From an uncultured Acetatifactor sp. (GTDB lineage: Bacteria > Bacillota > Clostridia > Lachnospirales > Lachnospiraceae): a stretch of 64,000 bases of DNA. Positions 42,768 through 51,909 of the stretch are shown in pieces. The notes under the pieces were generated by a model. That model saw nothing but the letters and a program-made list of their open reading frames with translations, made no database searches and was not told the origin of the DNA. Numbering within the stretch: the first letter of the stretch is position 1; every line of letters begins with the position of its first letter. Location: positions 1-64,000 of the forward strand of contig CAJUJN010000012.1 in NCBI GenBank assembly GCA_910586775.1. The letters run 5' to 3'. The translations under genes were made by a program, and so were the position numbers.

Positions 42768-44618
42768 ATGATACGCAAACTAATGCAAAGCTACTATGCA
42801 AAAATCTCACTGGCCTGCATCTGTATTGTCAGTCTTGTCACAGGCACGTTCTCTTACTTATGCTACGGACTGATTTCCCGTCAGAATGTTTCGGAACACT
42901 TAAACAACTACAACATATTAGCCAATAACCAGTCCGCGGCCCTCTCCTCCCGGCTGGCATCCTTTTCGGACTTTTTTTATCCGGTATTCAACGACCCTGA
43001 AGCTTATGAAGCGCTCTGTGAACTCTATCTGTCCCCCAACGGCAGCCTTCCCAATGCGACCATGGATGTACTGCTGGATACCATGAATGCCCTCTGCGCC
43101 TCGGACCCCTATTGCTGCGGCATGCTGCTGCTGACCAGAACGGGCCGCCTCTACCAGTATGATACCAAATATGTGTCCCTGATACCGCTGAACTTTGTGA
43201 GAACCACCTTCCGCTTCACTCCCTATCAGCTCCAGATCATCTCGGATTCCCATATTTCCGAACTGTCCAGCGATCTGGAGCTGCCTGCCTCCCATGTATA
43301 CGGCTTAAGCGGCACACTGTTCCGGTACAAGGCCAGCGATCTGGAGAATCTGGGCTACATGATCGCTCTGTATTCCACGGAGGAATTCAGCAATATCCTG
43401 ACCTCCTCCGGCCTGGAAAACACTGCGGAATACACCATCGCGGACGCATCCTTCTCCGTCATCTATTCTTCCGAAGGAAACTACGGTTCCGAAGATATGG
43501 AAAACCTGCTGGCCCAGCCTGTCCGGGACACGATCAACAATGCCAGACTTATCTCCGCTGCCGGAGATGACTACTACATTTCATCACTATACCAGAACAG
43601 CTACGGCTATTATACCACTTACGTCCTTCCTGCGGAAAACATTCCTCCTTCCGCAGCCCAGACGCTCCTCCTTCTGTTCAGCCTGCTGCTGCCTCTGTGC
43701 TGCATCCTCCTGTACAGTACAGTATTCCGCTCTTCCGGCAGAAAAGTCAGGAATATCTTAAATTCCATGGAGATCGTGGGACGCAATAATTTATCCTACC
43801 GCATGCCCGTACCCAAAGGCAATGACGAATTTACAAGCATCACTCACAGCTTTAACCACATGTGCGACGAGCTGCAGAAAAACGTGGAGAATGTGTATCT
43901 CTTTGAGATCTCCCAGCGCAAGTCCGAGCTCTATGCCATGCAGACCAGCATTAACCCTCATTTCCTCTACAATGCCCTGGAACAGATCCGGGTGCTTGCC
44001 TTAAGCGGCGACGGAAATAAGGCGGCGCATATGCTGCTGCTTTTGTCGAAAATGTACCGTTACCAGACCAGACGCAACCTCTTTATCTCCATCGCGGAGG
44101 AATGCGCCCAGACGGAGAACCTCATCAACCTCTATTCCTGCCGCATCAGCGACTGCGAATACGAGATCCATGCGGACACCGGGGCCAAGAAATACGGCAT
44201 TCCCAAAAACCTCCTTCAGCCCCTGGTAGAGAACAGCTTCGTACACGGATTTTCCCCGGAACAGGAAAACGCATTCCTCATGATCACCGCCGCTTTTCCG
44301 GAGGGTGCGGAAAAAATCTGCTTTACCATTGAAGACAACGGCCGTTCCGTCTCGGAAGAGGACCTGGAACTGCTTCGGGAAAAGCTCCGCCAGCCTGTCC
44401 TGAACCGGGATGAAGAGAACGGCTTTGCCCTGTCCAATGTGAACAACCGGCTGAAGCTGGTATTCGGAGAGAGCGCCTGCCTGGAGCTTTCCGTAGGGGA
44501 AGACGGCTCCGGATTCCGGGTATCCTTCTCCATTCCTCCCGTTCTGCCCGAAGACCTGGCCGCTTCCTACTCCGGCGCCGCCTTCGGGACTGATCTTTCC
44601 TCCGCGGAACACTCCTGA
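42768..44618 (+). CDS. YesM-type sensor histidine kinase
   Basis: A 616-residue membrane kinase. Helix 1 is near 14-36, followed by an extracellular sensor domain to about 293, helix 2 near 294-316 and a HAMP domain to about 370. The His_kinase domain has H398 in TSINPHFLYNALEQIR, and a HATPase domain ends the protein (LVENSFVHG, IEDNGRS, ENGFALSNV). It should sense extracellular sugar or binding-protein state and phosphorylate the YesN-type regulator at 49063, from which it is separated by the transporter genes. Confidence 0.94.
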   Translation: MIRKLMQSYYAKISLACICIVSLVTGTFSYLCYGLISRQNVSEHLNNYNILANNQSAALSSRLASFSDFFYPVFNDPEAYEALCELYLSPNGSLPNATMDVLLDTMNALCASDPYCCGMLLLTRTGRLYQYDTKYVSLIPLNFVRTTFRFTPYQLQIISDSHISELSSDLELPASHVYGLSGTLFRYKASDLENLGYMIALYSTEEFSNILTSSGLENTAEYTIADASFSVIYSSEGNYGSEDMENLLAQPVRDTINNARLISAAGDDYYISSLYQNSYGYYTTYVLPAENIPPSAAQTLLLLFSLLLPLCCILLYSTVFRSSGRKVRNILNSMEIVGRNNLSYRMPVPKGNDEFTSITHSFNHMCDELQKNVENVYLFEISQRKSELYAMQTSINPHFLYNALEQIRVLALSGDGNKAAHMLLLLSKMYRYQTRRNLFISIAEECAQTENLINLYSCRISDCEYEIHADTGAKKYGIPKNLLQPLVENSFVHGFSPEQENAFLMITAAFPEGAEKICFTIEDNGRSVSEEDLELLREKLRQPVLNRDEENGFALSNVNNRLKLVFGESACLELSVGEDGSGFRVSFSIPPVLPEDLAASYSGAAFGTDLSSAEHS

Positions 44619-44622
44619 CGGT

Positions 44623-44724
44623 TATACTGCATAACGCTGAATACTGCCTAATGCAATCATGCGATTGAACCGGTCAGCGTTATGCAGTCCGGTTTCACGG
44701 CAAGTGAAGTCGTTAAGCAGTATA
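44623..44724. repeat. 102-bp element with TATACTGC ends (diverged member)
   Basis: TATACTGC at 44623-44630 and GCAGTATA at 44717-44724 frame exactly 102 bases. Inside, ACTGCATAACGCTGA (44626-44640) and TCAGCGTTATGCAGT (44674-44688) form a perfect 15-bp stem. Ends and length equal those of the elements at 50602, 51686 and 61578; the interior differs. Confidence 0.7.
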
Positions 44725-44777
44725 AAATCTGCCTGTCCGATATTTACTTCCGAATTTTATCTCCGGCAAACAAAGGA

Positions 44778-44819
44778 GGAACCGCTTCCCCTTACGGAAA
44801 TACGGTTCCCCCACATGAC
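44778..44819 (-). terminator. Hairpin after the second binding-protein gene
   Basis: GGAACCG (44778-44784) and CGGTTCC (44813-44819) pair around a large loop with further pairing, and the minus strand continues TCCTTTGTTTG. It fits the 3' end of the transporter operon. Confidence 0.5.
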
Positions 44820-44826
44820 TGCCCTC

Positions 44827-46530
44827 TTATCTGCCTGCAGACGCTTTGAATTCTGCCTGGATTGCCTTGTATTCATCGGAGCTTACGATTCCGTCTACAA
44901 AGGTCTTCCACTCGGTCTCGCCGATCTGTCCCATCACATACTGGGTGCACATGGTATTCACGTCATCCGTCAGCATGGTCCACTGATTGTTGTAGGTCTC
45001 GGACTCCAGATTGGTGATCTCGTTCTTCAGTCCGGACTCTTCCATGTAATCTACAATAAAGGACTTCACTTCCTGCACTCTCTCAATACACTCGTCGGAA
45101 GCTCTCTTGGCGCCGTCTCTCATAAACTTATCGGTAACCTGGTCCACGTCCTTCTTCAGGAAGATCTGGTTCCATGCGCCTACATAACCTGCGGTACGCT
45201 TCTCACCCATGCCTTCTGCGGAAGTATCCCTGGTGCCGTCTTCCAACAATGTGTAGTGAACGCCCTCCACACCGTCTTTCATCAAAGTATCATATCCGGG
45301 ATATGCTTCTTCCGTTCCGTTGAACACTTCCATGATCTTCTGAATCTTCTCCTCGGAGCAGGCGGAACTGATCGCGATACAGGAATCAATATCCGTTGCG
45401 TTAGGAGTCACCGCATAGGCTTCCGGTCCCTGCACGGGCATCAGTTCCCATGCTTCGTAAGTATCCGGCGTGCTCTTGTCAAAAATCTTGTTGCTGGTCA
45501 GGTCTGCGGACTGGTTGAAATTATACCAGGCATTCAGGAAAGTCACAGAGTTGCCTGCCTTGAACTTGCTGGTGGTGTCGTTGCCCAGCGCAAACTCGGG
45601 GTCAATGGCTTCCGCATCGTACAGATCCTTCATCCAGTTCAGGAAATCAATGTATTTGGGGTTGAACTGTATATACTGGAACTCTCCGTTCTCATCAATG
45701 CCCCAGTCGGTCTGTCCCGTGAAAGCGGTTGCATATGCCTTCACCTTTGCATGCATAAAGTCCTCGCCCCAGAATTCAATGCCGTATACCTTCTGTCCCT
45801 CGCCCTCGGTAGCCGCCCCGGACAGCCCGATGATCCAGTCCTTCAGCTCGTCCATGGTCTTCGGTTCTTCCTCAAAACCGTACTTTTTCATCAGATCCCG
45901 GCGCACCATGATGCCGGATTCCTTGGCAAGCTCGGAATTGCTCCTGGGCAGGATATAGATGCCGCCGTTAAAGGTAGCCTGATCCCAGAATGACTGGGGC
46001 CAGTTCTTCATGACGGAATTGGTCTTTGCCAGTGCATTGTCCCCCTCGAAAATGTAAGGCGTCATATCCACAAAATTTCCCGCCTCAATCGCCTGGGTAA
46101 AAATGGGATAATAGTAGGTATTGTTCGTGGACATGATCTGTGTCACGTCGGGCTGGCTGTTGGACGCGATCAGCGTATTCAGCTTCTGGGGATAATCATT
46201 GTAGTTCACCCACTCAATCTCCAGATTTACATCGAACATATCCTCCCAGTACTGCTCCATCTCGTTGTCAGGCGAAGGGCCGTAACCCCAGTCGATCCCC
46301 AGCACGCTGATGGTCATCCTCTCTCCGTTGGAAGCCTGCGCTTCCCCGCTCTCTTCGGAAGACTCTTCTTCGCTCTCCTGGGAAGATTCCTGGGAGCTCT
46401 CCTCCTGTGTGGACTCCTGGGAGCCGCTTCCGCCGGTCTGCTGGCTTTCCTCTGCATCTCCGCATCCGCTCAACGAACCTGCCACCATAACCGAAGTCAG
46501 TATAAGCGCAAGTACTTTTTTCTTTTTCAT
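44827..46530 (-). CDS. ABC transporter sugar-binding lipoprotein (LplA-like)
   Basis: A 567-residue extracellular solute-binding protein with lipobox SLSGC (Cys23), then a Glu/Ser-rich tether (about 26-65) and the binding fold. Size and features match LplA/YtcQ-type proteins that deliver oligosaccharides. It follows the two permease genes on the same strand, 45 bases after the second, so the three form one importer. The ATPase is not encoded here; such importers often share a common MsmX-type ATPase. Confidence 0.93.
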   Translation of the reverse strand: MKKKKVLALILTSVMVAGSLSGCGDAEESQQTGGSGSQESTQEESSQESSQESEEESSEESGEAQASNGERMTISVLGIDWGYGPSPDNEMEQYWEDMFDVNLEIEWVNYNDYPQKLNTLIASNSQPDVTQIMSTNNTYYYPIFTQAIEAGNFVDMTPYIFEGDNALAKTNSVMKNWPQSFWDQATFNGGIYILPRSNSELAKESGIMVRRDLMKKYGFEEEPKTMDELKDWIIGLSGAATEGEGQKVYGIEFWGEDFMHAKVKAYATAFTGQTDWGIDENGEFQYIQFNPKYIDFLNWMKDLYDAEAIDPEFALGNDTTSKFKAGNSVTFLNAWYNFNQSADLTSNKIFDKSTPDTYEAWELMPVQGPEAYAVTPNATDIDSCIAISSACSEEKIQKIMEVFNGTEEAYPGYDTLMKDGVEGVHYTLLEDGTRDTSAEGMGEKRTAGYVGAWNQIFLKKDVDQVTDKFMRDGAKRASDECIERVQEVKSFIVDYMEESGLKNEITNLESETYNNQWTMLTDDVNTMCTQYVMGQIGETEWKTFVDGIVSSDEYKAIQAEFKASAGR

Positions 46531-46575
46531 TCCTTTTCCTCCTGTTTCTACATACTGTTTGATTGCTGCTATGTG

Positions 46576-47475
46576 TTAACCCTTTACCGCGCCTACCATC
46601 ATTCCCGAAGCAAAATACTTCTGCAGGAACGGGTACACCACCAGTACAGGGAGAACTACCACTACCACTGCGGCCATACGCATGACTTCCTGCGGTACTG
46701 TCCTGGCCAGCTCCAGCTGCAGGTCCACCACATCGGATACGGTGGAGGATAACACGATTTTCTGTACATATACCTGAAGAGGCGCTTTTGCCGTGGAAGT
46801 CAGATACATGACCGCGCTGAAATAAGTATTCCAGTAACTCACGAAAGCAAACAGCGTCATGCTGGCCAACATGGCCTTGGACAGAGGCAGTACGATGATG
46901 CCGAACATTTTCAGCTGTCCGCAGCCGTCTATCTCAGCCGCCTCCTCCAGTTCAACGGGCAGGGACTGGAAGAATGACCGCATGACCATAACCGTCCAGG
47001 CGCCGCACACCGAAGGGAGAATACAGGCGAAGTAACTGTCCATAAGCCCCAGGGCCTTCATATTCATGAAATTGGGGATCATGCCCGCCCCGAACAACAT
47101 GGTGATCATCACATATTTATTGAAAAATTTCTTGCCCGGTACCGGTTTTGAGAGCAGGTACGCCAGACCGGCGCACACCAGTACATTCAGGGGAGTCCCT
47201 ACCAGCGTGATAAAAAGGGTGGATTTTAAGGCATTTAAAAATCCCGCGCCGCTCAGTATCAGCTGATACGCTTCCGTGGACCATTTCTTCGGCCACAGAT
47301 AGAAGCTTCCCGCCACATAAACTGAACTGTCCGTAAAGGACACCATGATCACATACAGGAACGGCAGCACCATGGTGCCCGCTATTATCAGAAGGATGAT
47401 CCACAGAATGACCTGATAGAGATTCTCCTTCATCTTCATCCCCATTTTTCTATTGACTGCTTTTTCCCGTGCCAT
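46576..47475 (-). CDS. Carbohydrate ABC transporter permease (LplC-like)
   Basis: A 299-residue inner-membrane permease with six helices and the EAA loop VELEEAAEIDGCGQLKMFG, which docks the ATPase. GAGGAAAT precedes the start. It belongs to the MalG-type half and pairs with the MalF-type permease upstream. A 277-base gap with no clear gene (47476-47752) separates the two, longer than usual in such operons. Confidence 0.94.
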   Translation of the reverse strand: MAREKAVNRKMGMKMKENLYQVILWIILLIIAGTMVLPFLYVIMVSFTDSSVYVAGSFYLWPKKWSTEAYQLILSGAGFLNALKSTLFITLVGTPLNVLVCAGLAYLLSKPVPGKKFFNKYVMITMLFGAGMIPNFMNMKALGLMDSYFACILPSVCGAWTVMVMRSFFQSLPVELEEAAEIDGCGQLKMFGIIVLPLSKAMLASMTLFAFVSYWNTYFSAVMYLTSTAKAPLQVYVQKIVLSSTVSDVVDLQLELARTVPQEVMRMAAVVVVVLPVLVVYPFLQKYFASGMMVGAVKG

Positions 47476-47752
47476 ATTTCCTCACTTTCCGCAAACCTGT
47501 CACAATTCAGGAATCCCCCGGGAATTACGCTTCCCTGAGATCGCGTCCCTGATACCCGTGAACCTGTTGTTCTGTCATTTGATACAATACACCGCAAGCG
47601 CAAACCGCTCATGTAAAATAGCCGCCAAACCCTTTCCGACCACGGATATGATCCTGTCATGTCATGCCCACACCCTCACGCAGGACGGCCATCCGGCCCC
47701 TTCCGACCACGAACAGGGCCACATTATGCCACAGCCAAACCGCACTGCCGGG

Positions 47753-48694
47753 CTACATAATCCCTTCATAACCCTTGCGGTTGGTAATCCAGTTAGTCAG
47801 GATCACAAGGCTGGTATTGATCACCGACTTAAACATACCGATTGCCGTGGTATAGGAATACTGGGTGCTTCCTCCCGCGATCCCGTTATTATATATGTAG
47901 ATCTCAAAAACCTCCAGCTGCTTCTTCACCATGGCATTGTTCATCAGGAACACCTGTTCGAAATCTACCGAAACGATGGAACCCATCTTCAAGATCAGCA
48001 TGACCACGATAGTAGGCATAATGCTGGGGATGGTAATCCTGGCCATACACTGCAGCTTGGTGGCCCCGTCCATTTTGGCTGCCTCATAGAGAGACTGATC
48101 CACACCCGCGATCGCCGCCAGATACACGATGGAGCCCCATCCTATCCCCTTCCAGAGGGACTGGATCACAATGATGGGATAGATCGCTTTGGTATCAAAC
48201 AGATACGCGTGGGCTTCTCCTCCCAGAGCAACGGCGATCTTGTTGATCACGCCCTGCTCCGAAGACAGCAGGAAAAAAGTAAGGCTGGCCACGATAGTCC
48301 AGGAGAGGAAATGGGGAAGGTATACGGAAGTCTGGATAAACTTCTTAAACTTTGCATTTCTCACTTCGTTCATAATCAGCGCCAGAATGATAGGAGCCGG
48401 GAATGTCAGCAGGTTCAGCCCGCTGATGACCAGTGTATTGCGAAGCATGGAGTAGAATTTGGCGTCCTTGAAGAGCGTCTGAAAATGCTTCAGTCCCACC
48501 CACTCGCTTCCCAAAATCCCCATGTGCGGATTGTAATTCTGGAAAGCCATCAAAAGCCCCCTCATGGGGAGATAATTGAAAAACAACATCAACAACAGTC
48601 CGGGCAGCCCCAACAGATAGACCCATCTGTACTGATAGAGCCTCCTGCCGAGACTTTTCTGCCCCATATTTACCACCTTCGCCTTCGCCGCCAA
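47753..48694 (-). CDS. Carbohydrate ABC transporter permease (LplB-like)
   Basis: A MalF-type permease of 313 residues with six helices and the EAA loop LYEAAKMDGATKLQ. I start it at the TTG at 48694, because AGGAGG lies seven bases upstream. The longer frame to 48772 would include that site and adds no family sequence. It is the first gene of the importer operon and is divergent from the YesN-type regulator, whose binding site is probably between them. Confidence 0.92.
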   Translation of the reverse strand: MAAKAKVVNMGQKSLGRRLYQYRWVYLLGLPGLLLMLFFNYLPMRGLLMAFQNYNPHMGILGSEWVGLKHFQTLFKDAKFYSMLRNTLVISGLNLLTFPAPIILALIMNEVRNAKFKKFIQTSVYLPHFLSWTIVASLTFFLLSSEQGVINKIAVALGGEAHAYLFDTKAIYPIIVIQSLWKGIGWGSIVYLAAIAGVDQSLYEAAKMDGATKLQCMARITIPSIMPTIVVMLILKMGSIVSVDFEQVFLMNNAMVKKQLEVFEIYIYNNGIAGGSTQYSYTTAIGMFKSVINTSLVILTNWITNRKGYEGIM

Positions 48695-48956
48695 CTTGCT
48701 ACCTCCTGTTCCCTGGAATGTTTTTCTTTCCTGAAATACTTTTCTATCGGAACCTGCCCGAAAGAAAAGCATTCCATGTACACTTTTTTCTCATGTTTTC
48801 CGAATGACTCTATTTTATTATAAAAATTTCACAATTCCTATTGAAATGATTCCATCTTTTTTAATAAATTCAATATCCGCACTTTTCTTTTCACGATTGC
48901 GGCTTGACTTACCCTTTTCCTTTTTACTATAATGATAAGGACACCTTATAAAATAA

Positions 48957-48996
48957 ATTCCACCTGTGTGGATTGCAACCGCACAGATGGAATAAA
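48957..48996. promoter_or_regulatory. Operator-like dyad between permease operon and regulator
   Basis: TTCCACCTGTGTGG and CCGCACAGATGGAA are inverted arms with two mismatches around seven bases. They lie in the 368-base divergent gap before the YesN-type gene. This may be the regulator's own site. AT-rich promoter-like sequence lies on both sides. Confidence 0.5.
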
Positions 48997-49062
48997 TTTG
49001 CAGGATCCTGCCGGAAAAGGCATATGCCCAGCAGACACACAGGACAGAAAGGAACCGGATCC

Positions 49063-50571
49063 ATGTACCAGGTAGTATTTGTAGATGATGAAGCATTTGT
49101 ATTGGAAGATCTGAAGAGGGCCATCGACTGGTTTGGCTTTAACATGGAGATCGCATTGTCCTCCACAGACCCTTCCGAAGTACTGGACTATATGCGGGAG
49201 CATCCCGTGCACCTGATCCTGACGGATATCTCCATGCCGCAGATGATGGGGACAGAACTGATCAGGGAAGCCAGAAAGCTCAATCCTTCGGTGTCCATTT
49301 TAGTCCTCTCGGCTTACGATACCTTTGACTATGTGCGCTCGGCCATGCGGGGCGGCGCCGAAAACTATCTGCTCAAGCCCCTTGACCCGGACGAGCTGTC
49401 GGAATCCATCAGCACCATCGTACGGCACCTGGAGGACCGGAACAAGATCTCCCGGAATTTCGGCCCCTCCATGCTCACCTTCCGCAGCAGCTTCGTGGAA
49501 AGCTGGTGCAAGGGCAGCCTCAGTGAAGACGAGCTGATCGCCCGCGCCTCCATGCTGGGCGTCAATCTGCAGCTGGACAATTATACGGTAGTCCTGTTTT
49601 CCGTGGCTGATGAATATTCGGACAAAATGCCTCTGCTCTTTGACACGGTCCTCTCGGCGTTTGTGGGCACCTATATCTGCCATTTTTACTTCGAATCCCC
49701 CAGCCAGTTCATCTGTATCCTGAGCAGTCCTGAGAGTTTCAATATCTTCCGCTTCCAGAATGAGGCCGAAAGACTCCGCCCTCTTGTGGACTTCCCGTTT
49801 TTCGTGTCCGCAGGCACCACGGAGGATAATTACGCAGACGTGTGCAGCAGCTATCATGCCGTCAAGAAATTTCTGCTTTTACGTTATTCTCCCATCACCT
49901 TCCTGAACTGCCGTTACCTGCTGTTCCCCCTTCACAGGCAGCAGGTCATCGAACAGAATTTTCAGGAGACAGAGGAAGAAGCCTATCTGGCGGATATCCG
50001 GAAAATCCTGGAACCCCTGGCTCCGGAACGGCGGATCTCCCTTCATCTGGCCGTGATAAACTGGGGGATCAGCCAGGTGGAAGGCTTCCTTTCCGCCGAA
50101 AAGCTGCCCCCCCTGTTCTCCGGATACCAGGGCGACGATACGGATACGGACCGCATTCTTGCCGGAATCCGCTGCCTCTTCCGTTCCGTCCGGGAAATAC
50201 CGAATACCAGGGAAGTGCCCCAGGGCGCTGCCCAGCAATATGTCCGGATGATCATGGATGAAGTCCATAACTTCTCCAACAAGGATGTGTCCCTGAAGAC
50301 TCTGGCCGCCAGACTGAATATGCATCCCTCCTACCTGGGTTCCATTTTCCATCAGCAGACCGGGTATTATTTCAATGACTACCTGAACGAAGAACGCCTC
50401 AAATATGCCGCCAGGCTGATGGAAAACAGCAATATCCGGCTGAAGGACATTGCCGATATGACAGGATTTTCCAGCCAGACTTATTTCAACAGACAGTTCA
50501 AAAAGCGCTTTAACGCTTCTCCCAACGCTTACAGGAGGGAGCTGAAACTGAAAGGACGCGACTCCCTGTAG
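49063..50571 (+). CDS. YesN-type response regulator (receiver plus AraC DNA-binding domain)
   Basis: A 502-residue regulator. The receiver spans about 1-120 with D55 in LILTDISMP and K in NYLLKPLDPDE. A long middle region of about 270 residues follows, then an AraC-type double helix-turn-helix (about 400-495: LAARLNMHPSYLGSIFHQQ and IADMTGFSSQTYFNRQFKK). It should be phosphorylated by the YesM-type kinase and activate the nearby transporter and glycosidase genes. The start has AAAGGA nine bases upstream; the longer frame runs into the dyad. Confidence 0.94.
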   Translation: MYQVVFVDDEAFVLEDLKRAIDWFGFNMEIALSSTDPSEVLDYMREHPVHLILTDISMPQMMGTELIREARKLNPSVSILVLSAYDTFDYVRSAMRGGAENYLLKPLDPDELSESISTIVRHLEDRNKISRNFGPSMLTFRSSFVESWCKGSLSEDELIARASMLGVNLQLDNYTVVLFSVADEYSDKMPLLFDTVLSAFVGTYICHFYFESPSQFICILSSPESFNIFRFQNEAERLRPLVDFPFFVSAGTTEDNYADVCSSYHAVKKFLLLRYSPITFLNCRYLLFPLHRQQVIEQNFQETEEEAYLADIRKILEPLAPERRISLHLAVINWGISQVEGFLSAEKLPPLFSGYQGDDTDTDRILAGIRCLFRSVREIPNTREVPQGAAQQYVRMIMDEVHNFSNKDVSLKTLAARLNMHPSYLGSIFHQQTGYYFNDYLNEERLKYAARLMENSNIRLKDIADMTGFSSQTYFNRQFKKRFNASPNAYRRELKLKGRDSL

Positions 50572-50588
50572 CGGGAGCGCGTCCTTTT
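50550..50588 (+). terminator. Terminator of the YesN-type regulator gene
   Basis: AAAAGGACGCG-A-CTCCC and GGGAG-CGCGTCCTTTT form a long stem with a six-base loop that contains the stop codon. The T-run suits termination on the plus strand. Confidence 0.85.
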
Positions 50589-50601
50589 CGGATTTCCAAC
50601 T

Positions 50602-50703
50602 TATACTGCGCACCGGTTGAATTTGCCGTACAACCCGACTGCAGACCGCCAGCCAGGTATTTTCCCGGAGGTATCACTGTAAATCCCGGCGGTCTGCAGT
50701 ATA
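50602..50703. repeat. 102-bp element with TATACTGC ends, copy 1
   Basis: It begins TATACTGC and ends GCAGTATA. Inner arms GCAGACCGCC and GGCGGTCTGC pair, and TATTTTCCCGGAGGTATCAC lies at the centre. It is about 90% identical to 51686-51786 and to the inverted copy at 61578-61679. It sits just after a terminator. Confidence 0.9.
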
Positions 50704-50830
50704 CTTTCGGGCATTTGTCCGGGAATATCTCCTGCTGCCATCGCGTCAGGCTGTTTTCGAGTATCCATAACGCAAAAACCTTTGGCCGCGCCGTTAATGC
50801 TGCCAAAGGTTTTCCCGGAACCCCGATGTA

Positions 50831-51515
50831 TCATCCTCCATATTTACGCATCTGCTCCCGAAAACCGGCCTCGGGGAGGCTGGCGCGGGATGCCGCCTCC
50901 TGCACCGACAACAGGTTATCCTTCACAAGCTCAATCAGGATTTCGATTTGCCCTTCTTTCTTTCCCTCTTTCCTGCCTTCTTTCCTTCCCTCCTCTCTTC
51001 CTTCCTCTCTTCCTTCCTCTCTTCCTTCCTGCAAGCCTTCCGCTTTTATTCGCTTTGCTTCATAATCAAGAATCCTACCGCCCATAACAGACTTCACCCC
51101 TTCCTTTACATTCCTATACTTTAAAGCAATGTTTTCCAGCACTTTCCCTGACATGTCGTTGATAGTACATTTTGTATATTCATTCACTTCGCCCTGTTCA
51201 AGCAGCTTCTCCAGCCGGGCTGTGATTCCGGCATATTCTTCTTTTAGCATCTCCAGCCGAGCCGGATCTTTCTCATAAGCCTCGAAATCTTTCTCAAAGG
51301 AAAATATATGAAACGGGAGCAGGAACAGAATTATCCGTAATGCGCTCCGACTCTTCCCCGTCCTGGCGGTTCAGGAAATGTTCGTTGGGGGAGAAGATGA
51401 TTTCTTCGTCCCCTTTATAGTTTTCGCCGAACACTTCGTTCAGGACCGGGAGGATCAAATGGCTGCAGTCGTTGAGCAGGGTACGGAATACGTCATCATA
51501 TGGCGTATTTTGCAT
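50831..51515 (-). pseudogene. Rpn-family nuclease/transposase remnant with deleted core
   Basis: The N-terminal 60 residues (MQNTPYDDVFRTLLNDCSHL… LNEVFGENY) and the C-terminal ~150 residues (SFEKDFEAYEKDPARLEMLK… VMGGRILDYEAK) match the Rpn/PD-(D/E)XK family. The two parts are in different frames and the catalytic middle, about 100-130 residues, is missing near 51295. The C-terminal part carries a run of KEGR/REEG tetrapeptide repeats (about 50958-51035). Rpn proteins promote recombination; this copy should be inactive. Confidence 0.85.
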
Positions 51516-51685
51516 CTCTTACCCTCCCCTGGTATTTTCTTTTTTCTGACTTTATCTTAACACAGGATGGAAGGTTTTTCAATCAGGTTTCGCTATTTGT
51601 ATTCCGTCCTCTGCATGGGCAAATTTCCCGCCTTTTGTCTCCCATTGCGTCAGCATCCACTCGTTATACATGTTGGCTGGGTATT

Positions 51686-51786
51686 TATACTGCGCACCGG
51701 CTGAATTTGCAGCACAACCCGACTGAGACCGCCAGCCAGGTATTTTCCCGGAGGTATCACTGTAAATCCTGGCGGTCTGCAGTATA
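51686..51786. repeat. 102-bp-type element with TATACTGC ends, copy 2
   Basis: It has the same orientation and sequence as copy 1, with one base deleted and a few substitutions. A second repeat family member (51789) starts two bases after its end. Confidence 0.9.
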
Positions 51787-51788
51787 GG

Positions 51789-51890
51789 AATTGCCGGAAA
51801 ACCACCCCTGCAGCTTATTCAGGCAAAAAACGGGAAATATAATATAATTCGCCATGAACTTGCAGCGGTTTTTTGCGGACACTTCCTTAC
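51789..51890. repeat. ~102-bp CTTATTCAGGCAAAA element, copy 1
   Basis: It shares CAGCTTATTCAGGCAAAA, GAACTTGCAGCGGTT and GACACTTCCTTAC with 61294-61393, and matches the inverted copy at 54800-54902. In other copies the ends pair as AAATAACTG/CAGTTATTT. Confidence 0.85.
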
Positions 51891-51909
51891 TTCCTATAGC
51901 CGGATCTTC

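Noticed and set aside
47476..47752. Hidden gene between the two permeases
   Set aside because: No ORF with a ribosome site or domain was seen; there is only weak internal repetition (CTTTCCGACCACG-like).
50831..51250. Intact 139-residue gene
   Set aside because: It is the C-terminal part of an Rpn protein. The upstream codons continue the same frame and join a frameshifted N-terminal piece.
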